Made by a program: the position numbers and the translations under genes
Assembly: GCA_947495555.1 (NCBI GenBank)
Contig: CANLZI010000001.1
Location: forward strand, 2,084,861 to 2,148,860
Length of the DNA stretch: 64,000 bases
Direction of reading: 5' to 3'
From: an uncultured Erythrobacter sp.
Lineage (GTDB): Bacteria; Pseudomonadota; Alphaproteobacteria; Sphingomonadales; Sphingomonadaceae
In this document: piece after piece, positions 28,928 to 38,100 of the stretch
How positions within the stretch are numbered: the first letter of the stretch is position 1
Layout: each line of letters opens with the position of its first letter
The notes under the pieces: generated by a model
Seen by the model: only the letters and a program-made list of their open reading frames with translations
Databases searched by the model: none
What the model was told of the DNA's origin: nothing

Positions 28928-31129
28928 TCAACCGCCTGCGCGGCTGGCGGAAAGCTGTGACAGCACATCTTCGGGCCAGCTGACCTGTGTTTGCGTTTGC
29001 GGGTTAAACACCCCGCCAGCATATTGTGCTGCTTCGGCCGCCGCGATTTCTTCGGCGGTCAAAAACTCGCTTGGCTCTAACGCAAACACATCCAGCCCAC
29101 GGGTAATCTCGGTCGCGTAGATGCGCCCATTATACCAATAGGCTGACCAGTAACCGCCACCAACCAATTGCTCGTCATTGATCGGCCCGCGATCGAAATA
29201 GGCGATCTCGAACGGGTTTGTCGCATCGGTGAAATCGATCACGCTGATGCCGCCCTGATACCAGGCCTGCACAAAAATATCGCGCCCCGGCACCGGGATG
29301 ATCGAGCCATTGTGCGCCACGCAGTTTTCCATGTCGCTTTGTGGTGCTGGCAGCTTGTAAGTGCTGCGGAAGGCCAGCTTGCCATCAACGAATTCGTAAA
29401 TCGCATTCGCACCCCATTCCATCGGATCGCCAGCCTGACAACGCGGCCGTCCGCCGCCGCCCCATTCATCGGTGAACAGCACTTTAGTGCCATCATTGTT
29501 GAACGTGGCCGAGTGCCAATAGGCAAAGCCCTTGTCGGTCACATCGTCGATCCGCACAGGCTTCATCGGGTCCGAGATATCCAGCACGATACCGTTGCCC
29601 GAACAGGCACCGGCTGCAATGTTCTTGGAAGGGAATACGGTGATGTCATGGCATTGATCGGTGCGATTGGTCTCTTGCGTATCATCGCCATGGTCGCCGC
29701 CGCGCCATAGGCCCGCAATCTGACCATCATTGGCAAAGATGCGAGGGCTATCGATGATCTTGGCTTGGCTCGGGTCTGCCAAGGGGATTTCGATCACATC
29801 GATGCTGAACATTGCGGTGCGATCATCACCGGGAATTTCGCCGATGCAGCCAGGCAGTTCTTCTTCCTCGCGGACATAGGATGTGCCCGAGTTATAGACC
29901 ACGATCCTGTCGGCATCCGATGCCACCACCGAATGGGTGTGGCTGCCCCGGCAGGTTTGGACCTGACCGATCTGGATCGGCTGAGCAATGTCTGAGATAT
30001 CGAAGATTCTCAGGCCGCGAAAACGATCTTCGTCAACTTCGCCGACCACGCCTTCCAGGCCGCAATCAACCCGGCCACGACCATCTTCTACGCTCATGAT
30101 CAAGATGTCATCGACAATCGAGACGTCGCCCTGTCCTCCGGGACACACGGTGGAGCCGATCAGTTGCGGCACGCCATCCTCGCCCAAGCGATAGGAGTTG
30201 AAACCGTGGTAATTGCCCGCGACCAGCACATCGCCAGAAAAGGCCATGTCGGTGTTGGCAAAGCTGAGCATTGCGCCACGCTTGCTGAACTCGGGCTTGT
30301 CCTCTTCCTCGCTGTCCTTGGCCTGTTTGGCTTCGTCTTCGTCATCATCCTTGGGTACCAGGGGCTGCAAATCACCAGGGTTGGCCGGGTCAAAGAAGCC
30401 GGTCGGCTTGGGAAGCGCCGCAACCATCCGAAGGTTGGAAATGGCTTCTCCGGCATCGGTTAGACCCGCTTTCAATGTGGCGCGAGGATCATCTGACAAT
30501 TGGGCCAGAACGCCGTTCATGCGGTCGATTTCAGATTTCTGATCATTGACGATATCATTGGTGAAATTGAACATGACCGGGTCGAAGGCCGAGCCGCGCT
30601 CGCGGTGCAGGTCGTCCACCATTTTGACCGCGCCTTTATGGTGCGCGACCATCAATTGCAGGAACAGACGATCAAATGCGGTGCCATTGCTTTGGGCCAA
30701 TTGTGCCATCTGGGCGGGCGTTGCCATCCCGGCCATTTGGTGATCGCCATGATGCATATGATGGCCTGACATTTCGGGGGACTCGTCGCGATCTTTCAGC
30801 CAGTTGGTCATGAAGATGATCTCATCGGCCTGGCTTGCGTCAATCTTGTCAGCGATTGTTACAACATCTTCCTGATTGGTCCGGTCCTTGACCAGTGCGG
30901 CCATCTCGACCGCCTGCTGGTGGTGCACAATCATGCCTTGCATGAAGCGAACGTCAGCCGGGGAATAGCTGGAATCGGCCAGATCAATAGCCTGCTCTGC
31001 GGTCAGAACTTGCGAGGCTTGCCCGGGCGCGCCGGGTTGAACGATGGTAACATCTTGGGCTGCTGCGGGTGCAGCGGCGATGGCGGTTGCAACCGCCGTG
31101 GTGGATACAATTGCGCGGAAAATTTTCAT
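28928..31129 (-). CDS. Secreted DUF305 + LVIVD-repeat protein
   Basis: The 733-residue protein starts at 31129 with a Sec signal peptide (AAAQ-D). The first part is a DUF305 helical domain of the ferritin-like type, with two HH motifs (MIVHHQQAVEMA and MVAHHKGAVKM) separated by a Met/His-rich stretch (MSGHHMHHGDHQMAGM) likely to bind copper or another metal. An acidic linker (KDDDEDEAKQAKDSEEEDK) follows. The larger C-terminal part consists of LVIVD-type propeller repeats (LRIFDISDIAQP, IVLDISDPMKP, ISVIDFTDATNP) with several cysteines. Location should be periplasmic or extracellular. Metal handling is inferred; no enzyme activity is evident. Confidence 0.85.
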   Translation of the reverse strand: MKIFRAIVSTTAVATAIAAAPAAAQDVTIVQPGAPGQASQVLTAEQAIDLADSSYSPADVRFMQGMIVHHQQAVEMAALVKDRTNQEDVVTIADKIDASQADEIIFMTNWLKDRDESPEMSGHHMHHGDHQMAGMATPAQMAQLAQSNGTAFDRLFLQLMVAHHKGAVKMVDDLHRERGSAFDPVMFNFTNDIVNDQKSEIDRMNGVLAQLSDDPRATLKAGLTDAGEAISNLRMVAALPKPTGFFDPANPGDLQPLVPKDDDEDEAKQAKDSEEEDKPEFSKRGAMLSFANTDMAFSGDVLVAGNYHGFNSYRLGEDGVPQLIGSTVCPGGQGDVSIVDDILIMSVEDGRGRVDCGLEGVVGEVDEDRFRGLRIFDISDIAQPIQIGQVQTCRGSHTHSVVASDADRIVVYNSGTSYVREEEELPGCIGEIPGDDRTAMFSIDVIEIPLADPSQAKIIDSPRIFANDGQIAGLWRGGDHGDDTQETNRTDQCHDITVFPSKNIAAGACSGNGIVLDISDPMKPVRIDDVTDKGFAYWHSATFNNDGTKVLFTDEWGGGGRPRCQAGDPMEWGANAIYEFVDGKLAFRSTYKLPAPQSDMENCVAHNGSIIPVPGRDIFVQAWYQGGISVIDFTDATNPFEIAYFDRGPINDEQLVGGGYWSAYWYNGRIYATEITRGLDVFALEPSEFLTAEEIAAAEAAQYAGGVFNPQTQTQVSWPEDVLSQLSASRAGG

Positions 31130-31253
31130 GAGCGACCCTTTGCATAAAGCTAATGCGACACGCTCTAAGCCGGTGAATGAGTCGAATAAAGGGCTTTCTG
31201 ATGGGCGGCAGTCTGGATCGGCGTATGGCAGAACAGCCAAATGAATAGACCAA

Positions 31254-31285
31254 ATGAAAAGGGCGGCACCTTGCGGTACCGCCCT
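31254..31285 (-). terminator. Terminator of rplJ-rplL
   Basis: On the minus strand an 11-base-pair stem (31275-31285 with 31260-31270, one wobble) closes a GCAA tetraloop and runs into TTTT. It lies about 50 bases after the rplL stop. Confidence 0.92.
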
Positions 31286-31331
31286 CCCATCTGCGGGCGC
31301 TTCAAGACACCCACAAAACTTGAGAACAAGA

Positions 31332-31709
31332 TTACTTGAGCTCGACGGTTCCGCCAGCAGCTTCGATCTTGCCTTTGATTTCTTCGGCTTCTGCCTTGTT
31401 GACGCCTTCCTTGAGAGGCTTAGGCGCGCTTTCAACGAGACCCTTGGCTTCGGTGAGGCCCAGGCCAGTGATGGCGCGGACTTCTTTGATGACCTGGATC
31501 TTCTTGCCACCGTCGCCGGTGAGAATTACGTCGAATTCGTCTTTTTCTTCTGCAGGTGCACCGGCATCGCCGCCACCAGCAGGGCCAGCAACAGCAACGG
31601 CAGCAGCGGCGCTAACGCCCCACTCTTCTTCCAGTGCAGTAGCCAGTTCAGCCGCCTCGAGGACGGTCAGCTTCGAAAGTTCTTCAACAAGCTTGGCAAT
31701 ATCAGCCAT
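31332..31709 (-). CDS. rplL: Ribosomal protein L7/L12
   Basis: The stalk protein that recruits translation factors to the large subunit. The 125-residue product has the N-terminal dimerisation domain ([20 protein letters not shown]), the Ala/Gly-rich hinge and the C-terminal domain ([20 protein letters not shown]). The ATG at 31709 gives the family start. It follows rplJ by 106 bases and ends at a strong terminator, so it is not continuous with rpoBC. Confidence 0.97.
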   Translation of the reverse strand: MADIAKLVEELSKLTVLEAAELATALEEEWGVSAAAAVAVAGPAGGGDAGAPAEEKDEFDVILTGDGGKKIQVIKEVRAITGLGLTEAKGLVESAPKPLKEGVNKAEAEEIKGKIEAAGGTVELK

Positions 31710-31815
31710 GATGTTCACTCCAAATATTGTGCCCAAATTCGGGCGGGGCGGATGGGTTCATCCCACGGCCCCAATGGTTTGTTTCGTCTCTTACGAGAGC
31801 GTCTCTTAAGCAGCC

Positions 31816-32331
31816 TTATGCAGCGTCTTTGGCGGCATATGCGCCAAATACACGAGCAAGTTTGTTGGCGGGTGCGTTGACGACCTGAGCAATTTTGGTT
31901 GCCGGTGCGTTGACGAGACCCACGATCTTGCCGCGCAGCTCGTCGAGGCTAGGCATGGAGGCAAGCGCCTTCACTCCAGCTTCGTCGAGCACCTGCGTAC
32001 CCATCGAGCCACCAACGATTTCCAGCTTGTCGTTCGTTTTCGCGAATTCGACAGCAGCCTTTGCGGCTGCGACAGGATCTTGCGACCATGCCAGTGCAGT
32101 CGGACCGGTGAGAAGCTCATCGATGCCGACATAATCGGTGTCTTTCAGGGCGAGCTTGGCGAGACGGTTCTTCGCAACCTTATAGGAAGCACCGGCTTCA
32201 CGCATCTTTCCACGCAGGGCAGTGGACTGATCCACTGTCAGGCCGAGGTTGCGGGTGACAACCACCACACCAACTTCGTTGAAAGCTGCATTGAGCTGGG
32301 CAACCGCATCGGCTTTTTGCGAACGATCCAT
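31816..32331 (-). CDS. rplJ: Ribosomal protein L10
   Basis: Anchors L7/L12 dimers on 23S rRNA. The 171-residue protein contains the conserved stretches [32 protein letters not shown] and [12 protein letters not shown] chose the ATG at 32331 because AAGGAG lies six bases upstream; the in-frame ATG at 32346 would swallow this ribosome site. A leader of roughly 250 bases from the predicted promoter is long enough for autoregulation by L10-L12, as in other bacteria. rplKA are not in the window. Confidence 0.96.
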   Translation of the reverse strand: MDRSQKADAVAQLNAAFNEVGVVVVTRNLGLTVDQSTALRGKMREAGASYKVAKNRLAKLALKDTDYVGIDELLTGPTALAWSQDPVAAAKAAVEFAKTNDKLEIVGGSMGTQVLDEAGVKALASMPSLDELRGKIVGLVNAPATKIAQVVNAPANKLARVFGAYAAKDAA

Positions 32332-32591
32332 GCCATACTCCTTCACATATGATCACATGGGAGAAATCCCCCGCGTGATCGGCTCACATTTGCCCCTGCC
32401 GCTAATCGACAGGAACGAAGGTCCAATGATGGGGAAGGAGGGTGTGCCGAGCGGCACGATTGCAAGCGCTGTTGGCGCAAGCGAAAATCTCTATTCCCCG
32501 TCTAGGCTGGAAATTAAGACCGGCAAATTCCGATCACCAACTGTCTTGGACGGATGACCTTCAAACCTTTCGGCTCGTCGGTCGGATGGGG

Positions 32592-32619
32592 CCAATAGCG
32601 TATTCCGGCGATGAGTCAA
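32592..32619 (-). promoter_or_regulatory. Probable rplJ promoter
   Basis: On the minus strand TTGACT (32614-32619) and TATTGG (32592-32597) are 16 bases apart, about 260 bases before the rplJ start. The gene upstream (32631-33632) ends just before it on the same strand, so a separate promoter is needed. Confidence 0.45.
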
Positions 32620-32630
32620 CAAATGCGGCG

Positions 32631-33632
32631 CTATTCCACCAAATCAGCGGCCCCTTGCGCTATCTTGCCGTTTTCATGTGCGGCACCCTTGATGACGCGC
32701 AGCCTCCAACCAAAGCCCCACCCCTTCTTTGCGGCCAGATCACGAGCGGCATCGAAATAGCTCTTGCCTCGAGCAAAACGGTGGCGCCCTTGCAGCATGG
32801 CACCGGCCGACCTGTTGAGGCTCTCGTGGTCGGGATCATTGTCCTGGTCTCCCAGCAAAACCACGAGATCCAAAGCCAGAATGGCTTGCAGCTCGGCATC
32901 GGTGTACGCCAATTGGCCCAGACCGAACGGATAATCGATTTGCCGGTCTGCAAAAGTGTACCAGCCAGCATTGGCCGCCATAAAGCGCGATGCTCGGGCA
33001 TCAGGCTTGAGATAGGCGAAACGATGGACAAATTGCGACCCGGCAGAATGGCCATAAAGCGTATAGCGCTGTTGTTCCCCGCCCAGTCCCGCCACAACCG
33101 CATCAAAGACGGGCTCGATCGCTGAAAAGCTCCATTGGCTTTCCGGAATTAGAGCGCCAGTTTGGCCATCATGCACATTGCCCAGATTATAATGCACTGA
33201 TCTGGGAAAGTCGGCCCGTCTGAATTCAGGGGCAACCACAATAAAACCACGCGCTTCGGCCTGATCAACCCATTGATTGAGATAACGACGCGGCGCTCGT
33301 TTTGCGCCGTGCATCACGATCAGGATCGGAGCATTCGTCGTGTCGATGCCAGCTGGCACGTACACCCATACCGGTATTGCCGGACCGCCCCAGTCTTCTA
33401 GAACAAAACTGCTTCTGCCTGGCGAGAAAGGCGGTGCGGACCAGGCGGCATCTGCTCCTTCGACAGCAGAGAATTCGATGGTGGCACCGGCCGCTGAAGT
33501 GCCTTCCCTTGCGTCAACATTTGGAACCGAACTTCCGCAAGCAGACAGGATTGGTGCGCCAAGCAACGCAGCGGTAATGGCCAAGTATGATCGAACAGAC
33601 AATTGCGCTCTCCCCCTTAGGCAAAGTGCCAT
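32631..33632 (-). CDS. Alpha/beta-hydrolase lipoprotein (esterase/depolymerase-like)
   Basis: A predicted 333-residue membrane-anchored hydrolase. The start at 33632 gives a signal peptide with lipobox LSAC (Cys32). The fold signature is present: VMHGAKRAPRRYLN (oxyanion region), the nucleophile elbow YGHSAGSQ, an acid in LLGDQDND, and a C-terminal His in GAAHENGK. The pattern is like secreted polyhydroxyalkanoate depolymerase or feruloyl-esterase relatives, but the substrate is not readable. A TTG about 11 codons further in would also leave a signal peptide. It reads toward rplJ but the two are functionally unrelated. Confidence 0.8.
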   Translation of the reverse strand: MALCLRGRAQLSVRSYLAITAALLGAPILSACGSSVPNVDAREGTSAAGATIEFSAVEGADAAWSAPPFSPGRSSFVLEDWGGPAIPVWVYVPAGIDTTNAPILIVMHGAKRAPRRYLNQWVDQAEARGFIVVAPEFRRADFPRSVHYNLGNVHDGQTGALIPESQWSFSAIEPVFDAVVAGLGGEQQRYTLYGHSAGSQFVHRFAYLKPDARASRFMAANAGWYTFADRQIDYPFGLGQLAYTDAELQAILALDLVVLLGDQDNDPDHESLNRSAGAMLQGRHRFARGKSYFDAARDLAAKKGWGFGWRLRVIKGAAHENGKIAQGAADLVE

Positions 33633-33726
33633 CGTTGGCCCCTTCACGCAACAACCCGGCCCGCCTGTGAAGCGAACCGGGTTGCAGGGGGGTGCGGTGG
33701 CTTTCTTATCGCAGCGCGCCGGGCGC

Positions 33727-33930
33727 TCAGCTGGCTTGGCTATCAAACGCCAGCAGGTCACCGGGTTGGCATTCCAGCTCGCGGCAGATCGCTGCCAGCG
33801 TGGAAAAGCGGATCGCTTTGGCTTTGCCGGTTTTCAGGATCGACAGATTGGCCAGGGTCAGTCCGACCCGTTCTGCCAATTCGGTCAAGGTCATGCGGCG
33901 GTCGTGCAGCAGGTCATCGAGTTTGACCAT
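33727..33930 (-). CDS. YozG-like XRE-family regulator
   Basis: A 67-residue helix-turn-helix protein that is little more than the DNA-binding domain (RMTLTELAERVGLTLANLSILKTGKAKAIRF). I chose the ATG at 33930, behind GGAGCAACA, which gives the family start MVKLDDLL; an alternative ATG at 33960 overlaps the DUF2975 stop as TAATG and would couple translation. Such regulators are usually encoded beside DUF2975 membrane proteins. It probably represses its own operon through the dyad at 34671-34687. Confidence 0.88.
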   Translation of the reverse strand: MVKLDDLLHDRRMTLTELAERVGLTLANLSILKTGKAKAIRFSTLAAICRELECQPGDLLAFDSQAS

Positions 33931-33959
33931 GATTGTTGCTCCTTCATCTTCAGCAGGCA

Positions 33960-34493
33960 TTACACGGTCCCTTCGAGGTCTTCGCGCATCGCAGCGCCAT
34001 TGCGGAATATGCGCGCCAGAATGAACAGGACGATGGCGAGCAGCAGGCCGGTCAACGAGAATTCATAATCGATGGTCAGATTTTCCTCGGGAACGAATTG
34101 GGCAAGATAGAACGCTAGCGCGCCGATCGGGAATGAGGCGATCTGAAATGCCAGAGCGATCCAACCCATCCGGCCCAGTCGCTGCGCATTATCACTAGTG
34201 AACGGATCATCTTGGCTGACTGTGCCGATAATCCGGCTCAGCAGTTGGAAGAAGTAGAACGCTGACGCGGTGACTGCAGCGGCGATTACCAGCAACAATA
34301 TGGCTGCGCCCAGCGCCATGCCAACATCGCTGCCGCCAGCTTCGGTCACGGCTTTGGCGAAATCTGGCTGATTGAACAGCAGTACGGGAATAACGCCAAT
34401 CAGGATGATCGTGACCAGACCGGTCAGAACCATCAAAATTGTGGTCATCACCTTTCCTGCAACGAGCAAGGGATCTTTGGGTTTAAGAGACAT
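33960..34493 (-). CDS. DUF2975 membrane protein
   Basis: The 177-residue protein has four hydrophobic segments with short loops (GKVMTTILMVLTGLVTIILI near the start; the last near LLLAIVLFILARIF). This is the DUF2975 family, of unknown function, typically paired with a YozG-like regulator, as here. The membrane protein may control the regulator or sense an envelope signal, but that is inference. It lies 26 bases after the 42-residue peptide gene. Confidence 0.88.
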   Translation of the reverse strand: MSLKPKDPLLVAGKVMTTILMVLTGLVTIILIGVIPVLLFNQPDFAKAVTEAGGSDVGMALGAAILLLVIAAAVTASAFYFFQLLSRIIGTVSQDDPFTSDNAQRLGRMGWIALAFQIASFPIGALAFYLAQFVPEENLTIDYEFSLTGLLLAIVLFILARIFRNGAAMREDLEGTV

Positions 34494-34519
34494 GGGTCAG
34501 AACCTTTCTGTAAACTTGC

Positions 34520-34648
34520 TCAGGCGAGTTCTGGCAGGATGTGAGAAGTCGCATATGCCGGTGGAACGGTTACCACAGCATTCATCGAAACGGCCACAAT
34601 CAGAACAGCGGCGAAAGCGGCGAGGGTGTTGGGAAGTAGACGAGCCAT
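34520..34648 (-). CDS. 42-residue exported or membrane peptide
   Basis: A short gene starting with ATG at 34648 behind GGAG (eight-base spacing). The peptide begins MARLLPNTLAAFAAVLIVAV, continues through VVTVPPAYA and ends at TGA (34520-34522). The N-terminal half is one hydrophobic helix, and PAYA followed by TSH could be a signal-peptidase site, leaving about ten residues. It is the first gene behind a promoter and operator and precedes DUF2975 and the regulator in the same direction. The position and ribosome site support a real gene; the function is unknown. Confidence 0.6.
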   Translation of the reverse strand: MARLLPNTLAAFAAVLIVAVSMNAVVTVPPAYATSHILPELA

Positions 34649-34670
34649 TTATTGATCTCCTTGATGTGTC

Positions 34671-34687
34671 ATATTGATATTCAATAT
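34671..34687. promoter_or_regulatory. Palindromic operator at the peptide-DUF2975-YozG promoter
   Basis: ATATTGA-TAT-TCAATAT is a perfect 17-base inverted repeat. It overlaps the expected transcription start of the predicted promoter just upstream and lies 23 bases before the peptide ATG. This is a classic place for an autoregulatory site of the small HTH protein. Confidence 0.6.
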
Positions 34688-34691
34688 TGTT

Positions 34692-34720
34692 CATCTAGGA
34701 GCGATTCGTTTTATTGTCAA
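34692..34720 (-). promoter_or_regulatory. Promoter of the peptide-DUF2975-YozG operon
   Basis: On the minus strand a perfect TTGACA (34715-34720) and TAGATG (34692-34697) are separated by 17 bases. The predicted start near 34684 falls within the palindrome. Confidence 0.6.
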
Positions 34721-34904
34721 TCAATAATATCGAAAAACAATACGCTCTATATCGTTTATCGCATTTTCGGCTCGTCTGAGATCGCGCAAAAGATCGGGTG
34801 TGGCAGGCATTGTGGAAGGCCCATCCGGCCAGTGCAAACCGCAACCCTTTCTCTGAGACATTATATATAGCGCCTGTAGAGGGCCTCACTATAGGACGAG
34901 CGCG

Positions 34905-34933
34905 TTGACAGTCGGGGCGAGCTTTCCTAAATG
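34905..34933 (+). promoter_or_regulatory. Probable rpoB-rpoC promoter
   Basis: A perfect TTGACA (34905-34910) and TAAATG (34928-34933) are 17 bases apart on the plus strand. They would give an mRNA leader of about 215 bases before the rpoB ATG. Confidence 0.55.
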
Positions 34934-35155
34934 GCTGTCAACCGCTGGCTTCGAGCAAGACCGATTCATGCGCGGGGATTGGTCATAGGATGGAAGCAGC
35001 GTTTCCATATCGCGACGTTTCTAAAGCTGCTTGCGGCATCCCAAAGGGTGTGCCTGCATGCGGCCTTTTTCGCGTCGAATATGGGCCACGAACCGCGCGT
35101 GGCACATTAATCCGCCGGCTGGTCCGGCACCAAATCAAGAGGCAACACCCCTCCT
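34934..35155 (+). other. Leader region of rpoBC
   Basis: About 220 bases between the predicted promoter and rpoB hold no good reading frame. A GCCGG/CCGGC hairpin lies around 35116-35130, just before the ribosome-binding region. The length suggests post-transcriptional control, but no known element was recognised. Confidence 0.35.
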
Positions 35156-38100
35156 ATGGCGACTAAGGCAAAGGCAGGCTCGAAGGTTTCGGGCACAGCT
35201 AAGAAGCGCATCCGCAAGATTTTTGGCGACATCCATGAAGTCGTCCAGATGCCAAACCTGATCGAAGTTCAGCGCGAAAGCTATGAACAGTTCCTGCGTT
35301 CCAACAAGGAAATCGATTACGTTTCGGGTCTGGAAAAGACTTTGCGTTCGGTATTCCCCGTCCGCGATTTTGCCGGAACAGCTGAACTCGATTTCGTGCA
35401 TTACGAACTCGAAGAGCCAAAGCACGACACCACCGAGTGTAAGCAGCGCGGGATCACCTACGCTGCTCCTATGAAGGTGACGTTGCGCCTGATCGTTTTC
35501 GAAGTCGACCAGGAAACCGAAACCCGTTCGGTGCTAGATATTAAAGAGCAAGACGTTTACATGGGCGATATGCCGCTCATGACCGAGAACGGCACCTTCA
35601 TCATCAATGGCACAGAGCGCGTTATCGTGTCGCAGATGCACCGTTCGCCGGGTGTTCTGTTTGACCATGATCGCGGCAAGACCCACTCTTCGGGCAAGCT
35701 GCTATTTGCTGCTCGCGTCATTCCTTACCGTGGTTCGTGGCTCGATTTTGAATTCGACGCCAAGGACATCGTCAACGTCCGGATCGACCGTAAGCGTAAG
35801 CTGCCGGTTACAGCGCTGCTGTATGCGCTGGGCATGGACAGCGAGGAAATCCTTCACCTGTTCTATGACCAGATCACGTGGAAGCGTGCGACGGGCAAGG
35901 CTGGTGACGGCTGGAAAATCCCGTTTGAAGCTGAAGCATGGCGCGGACAGAAACCTTCATTCGCTTTGGTCGATGCCAAGACGGGCGAAGAAATTTTCGC
36001 CGCCAACCAGAAGATTTCGCCTCGCGCTGCCAACAAGGCTGCCAAGGACGGCTTGAAGGAGCTGCTGCTCCCAACCGAAGAAATCGTCAGCCGTTATGCC
36101 TCGCGTGATATGATCGACGAGAAAACCGGCCGCATCTATATTGAGGCCGGTGACGAGCTCACTCTGGAGCATGTCGAGACTTTCGATGCTGCTGGTATCG
36201 ACGCGATCGAATTGCTCGACATTGATGAGATCAACACCGGTCCTTGGATCCGTAACACGCTGAACGTCGACAAGGCTGAAAATCGTGACGAGGGTCTGGA
36301 AGCAATCTATAAAGTGATGCGTCCGGGCGAACCGCCTACCAAGGAAACCGCAGAAGCTCTGTTCGAAGGCTTGTTCTTCGATAGCGAGCGTTATGACCTT
36401 TCAGCGGTTGGCCGCGTAAAGCTGAACATGCGTCTTGAATTGGATGCAGAAGACACCGTGACCACGCTGCGCAAGGAAGACATCCTGGCCGTGGTCAAGG
36501 AACTGGTCGATCTGAAGGACGGCAAGGGCGACGTTGACGACATCGACAACCTCGGTAACCGCCGTGTGCGTTCGGTCGGCGAGCTGCTGGAAAACCAGTA
36601 CCGCGTTGGCCTGCTGCGGATGGAGCGTGCGGTCAAAGAACGGATGAGCAGCGTCGATGTGTCGACGGTTATGCCAAACGATCTGATCAACGCGAAACCA
36701 GCCGTGGCTGCTGTGCGTGAATTCTTCGGCTCTTCGCAGCTGTCGCAATTTATGGATCAGACCAACCCATTGTCCGAAGTGACCCACAAACGCCGCGTAT
36801 CGGCGCTTGGACCAGGTGGTCTGACGCGTGAGCGTGCTGGCTTTGAAGTCCGCGACGTTCATCCGACCCACTATGGTCGGATCTGCCCGATTGAAACGCC
36901 TGAAGGTCCGAACATCGGCCTGATTAACTCGCTGGCATCGTTCAGCCGGGTCAACAAATATGGCTTCATCGAAACCCCCTACCGGACGATCAAGGACGGC
37001 AAGGTTTCCAGTGAAGTTGTTTATCTGTCGGCCATGGAAGAACAAAAGCACACCGTTGCCCAGGCATCGGCTGAGCTGACCGAAGATGGCAGCTTTGTTG
37101 AGGAGCTGGTTTCTGCCCGTCAGAACGGCGATTACTTCATGGCTCCGCGCGAACAGATCACGCTGATGGACGTTTCGCCCAAGCAGCTGGTGTCGGTTGC
37201 TGCATCGCTCATTCCGTTCCTGGAAAACGATGACGCCAACCGCGCTTTGATGGGATCGAACATGCAACGTCAGGCTGTGCCTTTGGTGAAAGCCGAAGCG
37301 CCGTTTGTCGGAACCGGTATGGAAGAAACCGTGGCGCGCGATTCGGGTGCTGCGATCACTGCAACCCGCGGCGGCATCGTCGATCAGGTTGATGCGACGC
37401 GTATCGTTATCCGTGCGCAGGGCGATGTTGAACCGGGTCAATCCGGCGTGGACATCTACACCTTGCAGAAGTTCCAGCGTTCCAACCAGAACACCTGCAT
37501 CAACCAGCGTCCGCTGGTGAAGGTGAACGATGTGATCGAGCCTGGCGATATTATCGCTGACGGTCCATCAACCGATTTGGGTGAGCTGGCACTGGGCAAG
37601 AACAGCCTCGTCGCCTTCATGCCTTGGAACGGCTACAATTACGAAGATAGTATCCTGATCTCCGAGCGTATCGTGAAAGATGACGTCTTCACATCGATCC
37701 ACATCGATGAATTTGAAGTCATGGCGCGCGATACAAAGTTGGGCCCAGAAGACATCACCCGCGACATTCCCAATGTCGGCGAGGAAGCTCTGCGCAATCT
37801 CGACGAAGCGGGCATCGTCTACATCGGTGCAGAAGTGCATCCGGGCGATATTCTGGTCGGCAAGATCACACCAAAGGGCGAAAGCCCGATGACTCCGGAA
37901 GAAAAGCTTCTGCGGGCCATCTTTGGCGAGAAGGCTTCGGACGTGCGCGATACATCGCTGCGTCTGCCTCCCGGCGTTGCCGGAACCGTCGTCGAAGTGC
38001 GTGTGTTTAACCGTCACGGTATCGAAATCGATGACCGTACCCGTGCGATCCAGAACGAAGAGATCGAGCGCCTGCGCAAGGATAGCCAGGACGAACGCGC

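Noticed and set aside
31130..31510. Upstream extension of the DUF305/LVIVD frame
   Set aside because: It would place over 120 unrelated residues before a clear signal peptide and overlap the rplL terminator.
36721..36920. Rifampicin-resistance substitutions in rpoB
   Set aside because: The cluster reads as the sensitive type at the usual positions.
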